Source: Confluentibacter flavum
GTDB taxonomy: Bacteria > Bacteroidota > Bacteroidia > Flavobacteriales > Flavobacteriaceae
NCBI RefSeq assembly: GCF_002843175.1
Contig: NZ_PJEO01000016.1
Coordinates: 124,001 to 188,000 of the forward strand
Direction of reading: 5' to 3'
DNA length: 64,000 bases
Part shown: positions 1 through 8,086 of the stretch, one piece after another
Numbering within the stretch: the stretch's first letter is position 1
How the letters are laid out: each line of letters begins with the position of its first letter
Position numbers and translations under genes: made by a program
The notes under the pieces: model-generated
Database searches by the model: none
The model's input: the letters and a program-made list of their open reading frames with translations, nothing else
What the model was told of the DNA's origin: nothing

Positions 1-730
1 CAATATCATTGCCTACAGCCTCCCGAACTGCAGCGATTTGGCTTTCCATGCGCCTCAACTCTGGAATACTCACGCTCCAGTTGTATTGGTCTAATTTATT
101 CGGGTCTTGACGATCATCAATATCAAATTTTACAGCCGTAAAACCATATTTATCAACATCTTCCTTTGCTCTTCTGCCCATCTCATCTGCCGCAAGCCTG
201 CTACCTGCCGTATCGCAATAAACTCGTATCTTGTCACGAAATTTACCTCCCATTAACTGGTAAACCGGCAATCCTAAGGCCTTGCCCACCAAGTCCCACA
301 AAGCGGTTTCTATTGCCGTCATCACACATACATACATACCGGCTTGAGCGCCTTTAAAGAGGCCTCCTCTGCGCATTTCTTCCTGAAGCCTATTAATATT
401 CAAGGGATTTTTACCGATTAAGTGATTTTGAGCTAAATGGTTCACAACGTAATAAGTACCGTAAACACCATCAACCCCTTGACCATGACCAACAATGTCC
501 TGATTTGTATAGATCTTGACAAAAAGGCTATGTTCATTGCGAATAAATCCGCATTTTACCGCGGTAATCTTAAGATCTGACGGTGCTGAAGACTTTGGTG
601 TTCTTTCCACAGAAGATGCCAGCCCATTATAGGACGTGGCTAACATCGCGCCTGTAACACCTAGAGTGGTTTTAGACAAAAAGGAACGACGGGAAGATTT
701 TTCACTAAGGAATGAGGAAAATAATTTCAT
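1..730 (-). CDS. Mandelate racemase/muconate lactonizing enzyme family protein, 3' end cut by window edge
   Basis: The frame is open from the ATG at 728-730 to base 1, giving the first ~243 residues of an enolase-superfamily protein. Residues 1-40 hold a twin-arginine-like export signal (SSRRSFLSK, then a hydrophobic stretch), so the product is probably exported in folded form. It is followed by the N-terminal capping domain (VGHGQGVDGVYGTYY; MTAIETALWDLVGKALG) and the start of the barrel (GFTAVKFDIDD, where the family places its first catalytic Lys). The family abstracts a proton alpha to a carboxylate of sugar acids or related compounds; the substrate cannot be told because the metal ligands lie beyond the edge. 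Family assignment is firm, function is not. Confidence 0.82.
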   Translation of the reverse strand, partial: MKLFSSFLSEKSSRRSFLSKTTLGVTGAMLATSYNGLASSVERTPKSSAPSDLKITAVKCGFIRNEHSLFVKIYTNQDIVGHGQGVDGVYGTYYVVNHLAQNHLIGKNPLNINRLQEEMRRGGLFKGAQAGMYVCVMTAIETALWDLVGKALGLPVYQLMGGKFRDKIRVYCDTAGSRLAADEMGRRAKEDVDKYGFTAVKFDIDDRQDPNKLDQYNWSVSIPELRRMESQIAAVREAVGNDI

Positions 731-849
731 TGTTTTTGATTATTTAATTGGTTGGTATTCATAAATATAATAAAAATACAAATAGCTTTTTGGAAGCTGC
801 CTCAATAAAAATTTGGAAAATTAAGGTTGGGTTCCTTCTTCCACACAAA

Positions 850-1057
850 AAAAAGACCTTGTATAGTAAACCAAATGCTGATGCAACTTATATGCGTATG
901 AAGGAAGATCATATGCAAAATGGACAGCTAAAACCCGGATATAACGCACCAACATCAAATGATTTTAGACGGTTTCATTAAAAGGAATAGAAAAAACAGA
1001 ATTAGAGTTCGGTTTAATGGAATTGCACATAATTTAAGAAAGAAAATTGTTGCTTAA
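850..1057 (+). pseudogene. Decayed C-terminal remnant of an IS1182-type transposase
   Basis: One frame reads [20 protein letters not shown] then PGYN, the hallmark of IS1182-type transposases, then jumps to FRRFH. The following bases encode [14 protein letters not shown] only after a one-base shift, and GIAHNLRKKIVA plus stop after another shift. These three pieces correspond in order to the conserved transposase C-terminus. The piece between PGYN and FRRFH and the whole N-terminal half are missing, and I saw no inverted repeats. This is a dead insertion-sequence scar, not a gene. The same frame is open from 748, but residues before about 850 match nothing I recognise. Confidence 0.72.
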
Positions 1058-1079
1058 AGGCTATCATCAAATAAAAAAA

Positions 1080-1119
1080 CCGTCTCAAATTTTAGTGTTG
1101 AGACGGCTTCTTTTTTTTT
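1080..1119 (-). terminator. Bidirectional rho-independent terminator after pyk
   Basis: A 9-bp stem (CCGTCTCAA at 1080-1088 with TTGAGACGG at 1098-1106) is flanked by an A-run on the left and a T-run at 1111-1119. It can stop pyk transcription from the right and any transcription coming from the left. Confidence 0.85.
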
Positions 1120-1133
1120 AATTTATTCTGCTC

Positions 1134-2576
1134 TTAAAAATTACAGTTTTTTATCTCAGTAACACGTAACGTATTTACCATACCTTTATCTTGAATGGGC
1201 ATGGCTGCTAAACTGATGAGCATATCGCCTTCTTCCAAATAACCCATTTTACAGGCTATAGCATTAACGTCTTCAATGGTTTCATCTGTACTTACAAACT
1301 TATCGTAATAAAAAGCACGAACGCCCCAAAGCAAACTTAGCCTTGTTAATATGCGTTTGTTTGATGTAAAAACTAAAATATGGGATAATGGTCTCCATGC
1401 TGAAATTTGAAACGCCGTATAACCACTGTTCGTTAATGTAGAAATGGCTTTCGCATTAATTTCGTTTGCCATATTGGCGGCATGGTAACAAATTGATTTT
1501 GTAATGTAGCGATTAGTGCGAATATGTGGCGGTAATTGAGGCACTTTAATTAGTGGGGAATTTTCTACATTTCTTAAAATGTTTGCCATTTGCCTGATGA
1601 CTTGTACTGGATATTTACCAACTGACGTTTCTCCCGAAAGCATTACTGCATCTGCTCCATCCATCACTGAGTTTGCAACATCATTTACCTCTGCTCTTGT
1701 TGGTGTTAAACTGTCAATCATGGTTTCCATCATTTGGGTTGCAATAATCACAGGGATTCTAGCTTTTTTAGCCCTTAAAACCAATTGCTTTTGAATTAAT
1801 GGAACTTCTTCAGCAGGGACTTCTACTCCCAAATCGCCCCTAGCTACCATTAATCCATCACAATGTGCTACAATTTTATCTATGTTTTCTACCGCTTCTG
1901 GTTTTTCAATTTTTGCTATAATTGGTATTTTTTCATCACTATGTTCTGCTATTAAATCACGCAGTTGAATCAAGTCTTCTGCATGACGGACAAATGACAA
2001 GGCGATCCAATCTACATTTTGTTTTATGGCAAAAATAGCGTCTTCAATATCCTTTTCTGTAAGTGCTGGTTGCGAAATATCCGTGTTAGGTAGATTAACG
2101 CCTTTTTTAGATTTTAAAGGACCTCCCTGAATAACACGAGCTTTAACTTCTTTTACACCATCAGTTGAAACAACTACAAACATTAATTTTCCATCATCTA
2201 AAAGAATACGCTCTCCAGGTTTAGCGTCTTGAGGAAACCTATCATAGGTCATGTAAACACGGTCTTTGGTGCCTTCAAAGCGTTCTCCGGTGGCAAAAAT
2301 GATTTCATCTCCTGGATAAACTATAACTTCTTCCTTCATTACACCTACACGAAGTTTTGGGCCTTGTAAATCTGCTAAGATGGCAGCGGTAAAACCAAAT
2401 TCTTCATTAAGTTCCCTTATCATTTTTATTCGATCGGCTACATCGTTATAATCGGCATGCGAAAAATTGATTCTAAATACATCGGTACCTTCCTCAAGCA
2501 TTCCTTTTAAAACTTCCTTCGTGCTTGTTGCTGGCCCTAATGTGGCTACTATTTTGGTTTTTTTTCTTAATTGCAT
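1134..2576 (-). CDS. pyk: Pyruvate kinase
   Basis: Cytosolic glycolytic enzyme that makes ATP and pyruvate from phosphoenolpyruvate and ADP. The 480-residue product has the whole family signature: KTKIVATLGPATS near the N-terminus (6-18), FRINFSH (34-40), the inserted B domain (about 73-170), the active-site lysine motif AKIEKPE (221-227), MVARGDLGVE (243-252), ATQMMETM (279-286) and MLSGETSVGKYP (312 onward), then the allosteric C domain. Length is normal. The start overlaps the stop of the upstream IPExxxVDY gene by one base, so the two are translated from one message. A strong terminator follows the stop. Confidence 0.97.
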   Translation of the reverse strand: MQLRKKTKIVATLGPATSTKEVLKGMLEEGTDVFRINFSHADYNDVADRIKMIRELNEEFGFTAAILADLQGPKLRVGVMKEEVIVYPGDEIIFATGERFEGTKDRVYMTYDRFPQDAKPGERILLDDGKLMFVVVSTDGVKEVKARVIQGGPLKSKKGVNLPNTDISQPALTEKDIEDAIFAIKQNVDWIALSFVRHAEDLIQLRDLIAEHSDEKIPIIAKIEKPEAVENIDKIVAHCDGLMVARGDLGVEVPAEEVPLIQKQLVLRAKKARIPVIIATQMMETMIDSLTPTRAEVNDVANSVMDGADAVMLSGETSVGKYPVQVIRQMANILRNVENSPLIKVPQLPPHIRTNRYITKSICYHAANMANEINAKAISTLTNSGYTAFQISAWRPLSHILVFTSNKRILTRLSLLWGVRAFYYDKFVSTDETIEDVNAIACKMGYLEEGDMLISLAAMPIQDKGMVNTLRVTEIKNCNF

Positions 2577-3061
2577 TAGCTAAAAATTAAATTGTTTTTA
2601 GATTTTAATTGATTCCCATCAATATGATAGGCTGTTGATATTTGGGGTATTTTTAATATAGTATCTATAATAAGTTTTCCTTGGTCGTCGTCAAATTCAC
2701 TATCAATCTTTAAAAAATAATTAACCTGTTTGTATTCTGGAATAAGATAAAACGTTTTGGTGATTTTTTCTTCTGAATCAAATAATGATTGTTGATTTGC
2801 TTTTTGGTATACTTCTGATTTACAAACGTTATGTACTAAATTCCATGTTGATAAATATTTAGGGTCTACCCATTCAAAAATAGAAAAGTTTGATTTTCCA
2901 TTGTTATAATCTAGGTCTGAAGGCTTTCTATTAAGACGTATTTTTAAATAACTATTTAGAAGGTATGCTAACCTATAATCTTCAACAGCGCAATAAATTG
3001 CTATTAAAGTATATGGAGCTTCTTCAAAAAAATCATCAAGAATAAGCTTGTGTACAGCCAT
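2576..3061 (-). CDS. IPExxxVDY family protein
   Basis: A 161-residue protein of a Bacteroidota-specific family named for a C-terminal motif, here IPEYKQVNY at 107-115 (Asn replaces the usual Asp). No signal peptide or membrane segment is visible, so it is probably cytosolic. The family has no assigned function that I know. It sits between rnc and pyk, as is usual in flavobacteria, and shares a base with the pyk start codon, so it is co-expressed with pyruvate kinase. Confidence 0.85.
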   Translation of the reverse strand: MAVHKLILDDFFEEAPYTLIAIYCAVEDYRLAYLLNSYLKIRLNRKPSDLDYNNGKSNFSIFEWVDPKYLSTWNLVHNVCKSEVYQKANQQSLFDSEEKITKTFYLIPEYKQVNYFLKIDSEFDDDQGKLIIDTILKIPQISTAYHIDGNQLKSKNNLIFS

Positions 3062-3177
3062 AAATTATAAATTGTGTAAATATAGTATTAATAATAAAGA
3101 GTCGTCACATCTTTTGCTTAATCTTAATTTTGAATGCCGACTAAAACGTTATAGTTGATTAATAATAATCCAGATTT

Positions 3178-3918
3178 TTAAATTAATCTAGACATTCTAT
3201 TTTGAAAAACAAAAAAAGCGCGCTTTGATGCTTTCTCTTCTGCCTTTTTCTTGGAGGTTGCCCTAGCTTTTGCAACAACTTTTCCGTCTATGGATAGTTT
3301 CACTGAAAAATGTCTAACCTCATCATTTCCTGTGTCTTCATAAACATTGTACCCAAAGGTTTTCTTTTCTTTTTGACACCACTCAATGAGCAAACTTTTA
3401 TAACTAATAACCTTGCCTTCAAGTGTTTCAATATCTACATAAGGGGTAATAACACAACTGTAAATAAACTTTTCGCAATACTTATAGCCTTTGTCTAAAA
3501 ATATAGCACCTACCAAAGCTTCAAATAAATTGCCATGAATATTGTCTCCAAATTGTCCCGTTGGAATTTTACTTTCAACCAGTTTTATTAAGTTTAATTC
3601 TTTACCTAATTCATTTAAATGTTCTCTACTGACTATTTTTGATCGCATTTTTGTTAAATAGCCTTCATCTCCGCTAGGTACTTCAAGAAATAAATGCGAG
3701 GCAATAACGGCGCTTAGCATGGCGTCTCCTAAAAACTCCAATCGCTCGTAATTAATAACATTCCCAATACTGTCCTTTATATTCATGGAACGATGTGTAA
3801 ATGCTGTTTCGTAGAATTTAATTTGCTTAGGTCTAAAACCAAGTATTTTAGTTATTTCCATAAAAAAATTCCCGTTGCGTTTAAAACGGGAATTTAGTAT
3901 GTTACGAATGTAATTCAT
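3178..3918 (-). CDS. rnc: Ribonuclease III
   Basis: Double-strand-specific endoribonuclease that processes rRNA precursors and structured mRNAs. The catalytic domain carries the signature ERLEFLGDAML at 58-68 and the second acidic cluster GNLFEALVGAIFLDKG at 129-144. A dsRNA-binding domain fills roughly 165-235 (YKSLLIEWCQ; KVVAKARATSKKKAEEKASK). The 246-residue length is typical. It lies in the acpP-fabF-rnc order common in Bacteroidota, 97 bases downstream of fabF and on the same strand. Confidence 0.96.
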   Translation of the reverse strand: MNYIRNILNSRFKRNGNFFMEITKILGFRPKQIKFYETAFTHRSMNIKDSIGNVINYERLEFLGDAMLSAVIASHLFLEVPSGDEGYLTKMRSKIVSREHLNELGKELNLIKLVESKIPTGQFGDNIHGNLFEALVGAIFLDKGYKYCEKFIYSCVITPYVDIETLEGKVISYKSLLIEWCQKEKKTFGYNVYEDTGNDEVRHFSVKLSIDGKVVAKARATSKKKAEEKASKRAFFVFQNRMSRLI

Positions 3919-4015
3919 CTGATAATTTCTATTGTTCTATGTCGTCAGATGTAATAAACCTATCGACTTGAATTTCATGAAACAACATATCATAATGGTT
4001 TATTTCATTCGGGAT

Positions 4016-5266
4016 TTAATCTATTTTCTTGAACAATACACAGGCGTTGTGACCGCCAAATCCAAATGTATTACTCATGGCTACTTTAACATTTCGCTTT
4101 TGAGCCTTATTTAAAGTTAAATTTAATTCTGGATCAATATTTTCGTCGACTGTTGAATGATTAATTGTTGGTGGCACAATGCCATGCTCTATTGCTAAAA
4201 TAACCGAAATGGCCTCAATAGCACCGGCAGCACCCAATAAGTGACCCGTCATTGACTTTGTTGAATTAATATTTATTTTTTTAGCATGGTCTCCAAATAT
4301 TTCCGATATAGCCTTAAGCTCTGCAACATCTCCAAGAGGTGTTGAGGTGCCATGCGTATTAATATGGTCTACATCTTCGGCTTTTAGTCCAGCATTCTCC
4401 AAACAATTTTTCATTACGGCAATAACTCCAATACCATCTGGATGCGGTGCTGTCATGTGGTAAGCATCAGATGACAATCCACCTCCAACAAACTCGGCAT
4501 AAATTTTAGCTCCTCTTGCTTTAGCGTGCTCGTAGTCTTCTAAAACCAGTGCGCCTGCACCTTCGCCAAGAACAAATCCATCTCTTGTCCCATCAAAAGG
4601 TCTAGATGCCGTTTCTGGGCTTTCATTTCTGGTTGATAAGGCATGCATGGCATTAAACCCTCCCATACCCGCAATGGTAACTGCTGCTTCACTTCCTCCA
4701 GTAACTATAATGTCGCAATGCCCTAAACGAATCATGTTTAAAGCATCAAACATAGCGTTTGCTGCAGAAGCACAGGCAGAAACCGTGGTATAGTTTGGTC
4801 CCATGAAACCGTATTTAATAGAAATGTTGGCAGGAGCAATATCTGCAATCATTTTAGGAATAAAGAATGGATTAAATCTCGGGGTTCCGTCGCCCTCAGC
4901 AAAGTTTAAAACTTCTTGCTGGAATGTTTCCAAACCCCCAATACCAGCGCCCCATATAACACCTACTCTTAACTTGTTTACCTCGTCTAGATTTAATTTG
5001 GCGTCTGCAATGGCTTCATCGGCAGCAACCATAGCATACTGCGCAAACTTGTCCATTTTCCTGGCCTCTTTTCTATCTATAAAGTCGGTAACTTCAAAAC
5101 CCTTTAATTCGCAAGCAAATTTGGTCTTAAATTTTTCAGTATCATAATATGTTATAGGCGCAGCACCACTTTTCCCACTAACTAGGCCCTTCCAATATTC
5201 ATCTATGGTATTGCCAATTGGTGTTAAAGCTCCTAATCCTGTGACTACAACTCGCTTTAATTCCAT
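4016..5266 (-). CDS. fabF: 3-oxoacyl-[acyl-carrier-protein] synthase II
   Basis: Condensing enzyme of type II fatty acid synthesis; extends acyl-ACP with malonyl-ACP. The 416-residue product shows the Cys-His-His triad: C165 in VSACASAAN, H305 in HINTHGTSTPLGD and H342 in KSMTGHLLGAAG. The N-terminus RVVVTGLGALTPIGN and C-terminus FGFGGHNACVLF are standard. It begins 12 bases after the acyl carrier protein gene, its direct substrate carrier, so the two form an operon. Confidence 0.97.
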   Translation of the reverse strand: MELKRVVVTGLGALTPIGNTIDEYWKGLVSGKSGAAPITYYDTEKFKTKFACELKGFEVTDFIDRKEARKMDKFAQYAMVAADEAIADAKLNLDEVNKLRVGVIWGAGIGGLETFQQEVLNFAEGDGTPRFNPFFIPKMIADIAPANISIKYGFMGPNYTTVSACASAANAMFDALNMIRLGHCDIIVTGGSEAAVTIAGMGGFNAMHALSTRNESPETASRPFDGTRDGFVLGEGAGALVLEDYEHAKARGAKIYAEFVGGGLSSDAYHMTAPHPDGIGVIAVMKNCLENAGLKAEDVDHINTHGTSTPLGDVAELKAISEIFGDHAKKININSTKSMTGHLLGAAGAIEAISVILAIEHGIVPPTINHSTVDENIDPELNLTLNKAQKRNVKVAMSNTFGFGGHNACVLFKKID

Positions 5267-5278
5267 AAAATGTAATGC

Positions 5279-5512
5279 TTATTTTGCTGCTTCTATATAA
5301 GAAATAGCTTGACCAACTGTTGCGATGTTCTCAGCTTGATCGTCTGGAATTTGGATGTCAAATTCTTTTTCGAATTCCATGATTAATTCTACAGTGTCTA
5401 ATGAGTCTGCTCCTAAATCGTTAGTGAAGCTAGCTTCCGTTACAACTTCGTTCTCATCAACTCCCAATTTGTCTACGATAATCGCTTTTACTCTTGATGC
5501 AATGTCTGACAT
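5279..5512 (-). CDS. acpP: Acyl carrier protein
   Basis: A 77-residue acidic carrier protein. The phosphopantetheine attachment serine is S37 in [12 protein letters not shown]. It carries growing acyl chains to FabF, encoded 12 bases downstream. It is the first gene of the acpP-fabF-rnc set, preceded by about 270 bases of AT-rich DNA shared with the divergent purN gene. Confidence 0.97.
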   Translation of the reverse strand: MSDIASRVKAIIVDKLGVDENEVVTEASFTNDLGADSLDTVELIMEFEKEFDIQIPDDQAENIATVGQAISYIEAAK

Positions 5513-5543
5513 AATCTTTTAATTTTAAGTTTTAATTAGTTGG

Positions 5544-5551
5544 CAAAAATA
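5544..5551 (-). promoter_or_regulatory. acpP: Probable -7 element of the acpP promoter
   Basis: On the minus strand this reads TATTTTTG, matching the Bacteroidota -7 consensus TAnnTTTG, 32 bases before the acpP start. A well-spaced -33 TTG is not obvious. Confidence 0.45.
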
Positions 5552-5784
5552 AAAAACTTTATTCTCAAAACATATCTTTAATTTAAAAATATGATTGTAA
5601 TTTACTAAAATAACTTTTAAGTAATTTTATTTTAACCATAATAATGTTAATAATTATTCTTTTTTTTGTTTTTGAATTTTTAAAGTCTGGACCTGTTTCT
5701 TAAAATAGACTCATAAATTTTACGTAGCAATCTATTAAATTAAATACTAATAACATCAAATAACTTAAAATATAAAAGCATTAA

Positions 5785-6357
5785 ATGAAACGTATTGTGA
5801 TTTTTGCGTCCGGAAGTGGTACTAATACTGAAAATTTAATCAAATATTTTCAAAGCAGAGACACTGTTTCTGTTGTTCTAGTGCTTACAAATAACCCGCA
5901 CGCCAAGGTCTTAGACAGATGCAAACGGCTTAAAGTAAGTGCGTTCTCTTTTAACAAAATAGCGCTTACTGAAACTGGCGATGTACTCAACCTTTTAAAA
6001 GCATCAAAACCAGACCTTATTGTTTTGGCGGGTTTTTTATGGAAATTCCCAGAGTCTATTTTAAATGAATATCCCAATCAAGTAATTAATGTGCATCCAG
6101 CGCTACTGCCTAAATATGGTGGCAAGGGCATGTACGGTATGCTTGTTCACGAAGCCATTGTGGCAAATAAAGAAACCGAAACTGGTATTACGATTCATTA
6201 TGTTAACAAACATTATGATGAAGGTGCTATTATATTCCAAGCTACATGCGACGTAAAACCCTCTGACTCTGCGGACGATGTTGCTGCAAAAATCCATGAT
6301 TTGGAAATGGAACATTTTCCTAAGATAGTTGAAAGGATGCTGTTAGAAAAACTTTAA
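5785..6357 (+). CDS. purN: Phosphoribosylglycinamide formyltransferase
   Basis: Transfers a formyl group from 10-formyl-tetrahydrofolate to GAR in purine synthesis. The 190-residue product has the N-terminal IVIFASGSGTN loop and the catalytic Asn-His-Asp set: N102 and H104 in NVHPALLP, and D145 in HYDEGAII. Length is typical. It diverges from acpP and leads a plus-strand run with an RNase H, a PfkB kinase and the purF-like gene, so two purine genes lie close together. Confidence 0.95.
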   Translation: MKRIVIFASGSGTNTENLIKYFQSRDTVSVVLVLTNNPHAKVLDRCKRLKVSAFSFNKIALTETGDVLNLLKASKPDLIVLAGFLWKFPESILNEYPNQVINVHPALLPKYGGKGMYGMLVHEAIVANKETETGITIHYVNKHYDEGAIIFQATCDVKPSDSADDVAAKIHDLEMEHFPKIVERMLLEKL

Positions 6358-6372
6358 ACTTAAATTCATAAG

Positions 6373-6392
6373 ATTCCCTCCTTCGAGGGAAT
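6373..6392 (+). repeat. Short hairpin before the RNase H gene
   Basis: ATTCCCTC and GAGGGAAT form an 8-bp stem around a CTTC loop, seven bases before the RNase H start codon. There is no T-run, so it is not a typical terminator; it could affect mRNA stability or translation. Confidence 0.4.
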
Positions 6393-6399
6393 TACAAAA

Positions 6400-7041
6400 A
6401 TGAGTAAGAAAAAGAAAAAATATTATACTGTTTGGAAAGGACATCATCCAGGTGTTTTTGAAACTTGGAACGATTGTAAAGCACAAATAAGCAACTTTGA
6501 AGGTGCTCAATATAAATCTTTTGAGACTTTTGAAGCCGCAAAACAAGCTTTAAAAGGGAATTACTTTGATTATATAGAAAAGAAATCGGATTTTAAAAGT
6601 CCCTTATCCGCCGAACAACTTAAAAAAATTGGACAGCCAAATTATAATTCCATTTCAGTGGATGCCGCATCAAGTGGAAATCCAGGAAAAATGGAATACC
6701 GTGGGGTTGACACCAAAACAAAACAACAACTCTTTATTCAAGGCCCTTTTGAAGAAGGCACCAATAATATTGGTGAGTTTTTAGCCATAGTCCATGGATT
6801 GGCACTTCTTAAAAAAAACAACAGCGACAAACTTATTTACACCGACTCTAAAACCGCCATGAGTTGGGTAAAAAAGAAGACTTGTAATACGAAATTAGAA
6901 CGTAACCCAAAAAATGAAAAACTTTTTGAATTGATTGAAAGAGCTCTTAATTGGTTAAAAACAAACAGCTACAAAACAGTTATTGTTAAATGGGAAACTA
7001 AAGCTTGGGGAGAAATTCCAGCTGATTTTGGGAGAAAATAA
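6400..7041 (+). CDS. rnhA: Ribonuclease H1 with viroplasmin domain
   Basis: Cleaves RNA in RNA-DNA hybrids. The 213-residue product has an N-terminal hybrid-binding (caulimovirus viroplasmin) domain at about 7-50 (YYTVWKGHHPGVFETWNDC; FEGAQYKSFETFEAA), a lysine-rich linker, and the RNase H fold with the four acidic residues D88 (VDAASSGNPG), E126 (NNIGEFLAIVHGL), D149 (YTDSKTAMSWV) and D209 (IPADFGRK). The two-domain layout resembles eukaryotic RNase H1 and is common in Bacteroidota. It follows purN by 42 bases. Confidence 0.93.
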   Translation: MSKKKKKYYTVWKGHHPGVFETWNDCKAQISNFEGAQYKSFETFEAAKQALKGNYFDYIEKKSDFKSPLSAEQLKKIGQPNYNSISVDAASSGNPGKMEYRGVDTKTKQQLFIQGPFEEGTNNIGEFLAIVHGLALLKKNNSDKLIYTDSKTAMSWVKKKTCNTKLERNPKNEKLFELIERALNWLKTNSYKTVIVKWETKAWGEIPADFGRK

Positions 7042-7097
7042 ATTCGTTTTTTAGTGTTTAAAAAACTTATATTTGCACAAAAATTTAGAAGTCCTTC

Positions 7098-8024
7098 ATG
7101 GGTAAATTAGTAATTGTTGGCACCTTAGCTTTTGATGCTATTGAAACGCCTTTCGGAAAAACCGATAAGATTTTAGGTGGTGCCGCTACTTACATTGGTT
7201 TATCTGCTTCACAATTTAATGTTGATGCAGCCATTGTTTCTATAGTTGGCGGTGATTTTCCTAAAGAATATTTAGACCTTCTTTCAGATAAAAACATAAA
7301 TCTTTCTGGAGTGGAAATTGTTGAAAATGGTAAAACATTTTTTTGGAGTGGTAAATACCACAATGACATGAATTCCCGAGACACCTTAGCAACAGAGTTA
7401 AACACGCTTGCTGATTTTAATCCTGTTGTTCCAGAAGATTATCGTGATGCAGAGATTGTTATGTTAGGAAACCTGCATCCGCTCGTCCAATTAAGTGTTT
7501 TAAATCAAATGACTGTTAAACCAAAATTAGTCATTTTAGATACCATGAATTTTTGGATGGATTGTGCTTTGGATGATTTACACACTGTGATAAAAAAAAT
7601 AGACGTTATAACCATTAACGATGAAGAGGCTAGACAACTTACTGGGGAATACTCTTTGGTGGTTGCCGCTAGAAAAATCCATAGTATGGGTCCAAAATAT
7701 GTCGTTATAAAGAAAGGGGAGCATGGAGCACTTTTGTTTAACAACGACAATGTTTTTTACGCACCGGCACTTCCTTTAGAAGAAGTTTTTGATCCAACAG
7801 GTGCTGGTGATACATTCGCGGGAGGTTTTGCTGGATATATTACCAAAACAGGTGATACCTCTTTTGAGAATATGAAGAATGCGATTATTCATGGCTCTAC
7901 ATTGGCTTCTTTTTGTGTTGAAAAATTTGGAACAGAACGCATGCAAAATTTATCAAAGAAAGAAGTTCATAAAAGGTTGCTGCAATTTAAACAGTTAACC
8001 CAATTTGAAATAGAATTAACATAA
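7098..8024 (+). CDS. PfkB/ribokinase family carbohydrate kinase
   Basis: A 308-residue sugar or nucleoside kinase. The N-terminal glycine pair motif (KILGGAATYIGL, 24-35) and the C-terminal signature DPTGAGDTFAGG (232-243, with catalytic base D238) are intact. The substrate cannot be read from sequence. It lies between RNase H and the purF-like gene and ends at a strong terminator, so it may be the last gene of the purN-led unit. Family certain, substrate unknown. Confidence 0.9.
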   Translation: MGKLVIVGTLAFDAIETPFGKTDKILGGAATYIGLSASQFNVDAAIVSIVGGDFPKEYLDLLSDKNINLSGVEIVENGKTFFWSGKYHNDMNSRDTLATELNTLADFNPVVPEDYRDAEIVMLGNLHPLVQLSVLNQMTVKPKLVILDTMNFWMDCALDDLHTVIKKIDVITINDEEARQLTGEYSLVVAARKIHSMGPKYVVIKKGEHGALLFNNDNVFYAPALPLEEVFDPTGAGDTFAGGFAGYITKTGDTSFENMKNAIIHGSTLASFCVEKFGTERMQNLSKKEVHKRLLQFKQLTQFEIELT

Positions 8025-8029
8025 CGTAT

Positions 8030-8056
8030 CGCGCTCCTAAAAAGAGCGCGTTTTTT
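8030..8056 (+). terminator. Rho-independent terminator after the PfkB kinase
   Basis: A 7-bp GC-rich stem (CGCGCTC at 8030-8036 with GAGCGCG at 8044-8050) is followed by six T residues. Confidence 0.88.
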
Positions 8057-8086
8057 ATTAAAAAAATTATTTTAAGGATATAAATA

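Noticed and set aside
748-981. 77-residue plus-strand open frame as an intact gene
   Set aside because: Its second half is a transposase fragment that continues in other frames; treated as a pseudogene remnant.
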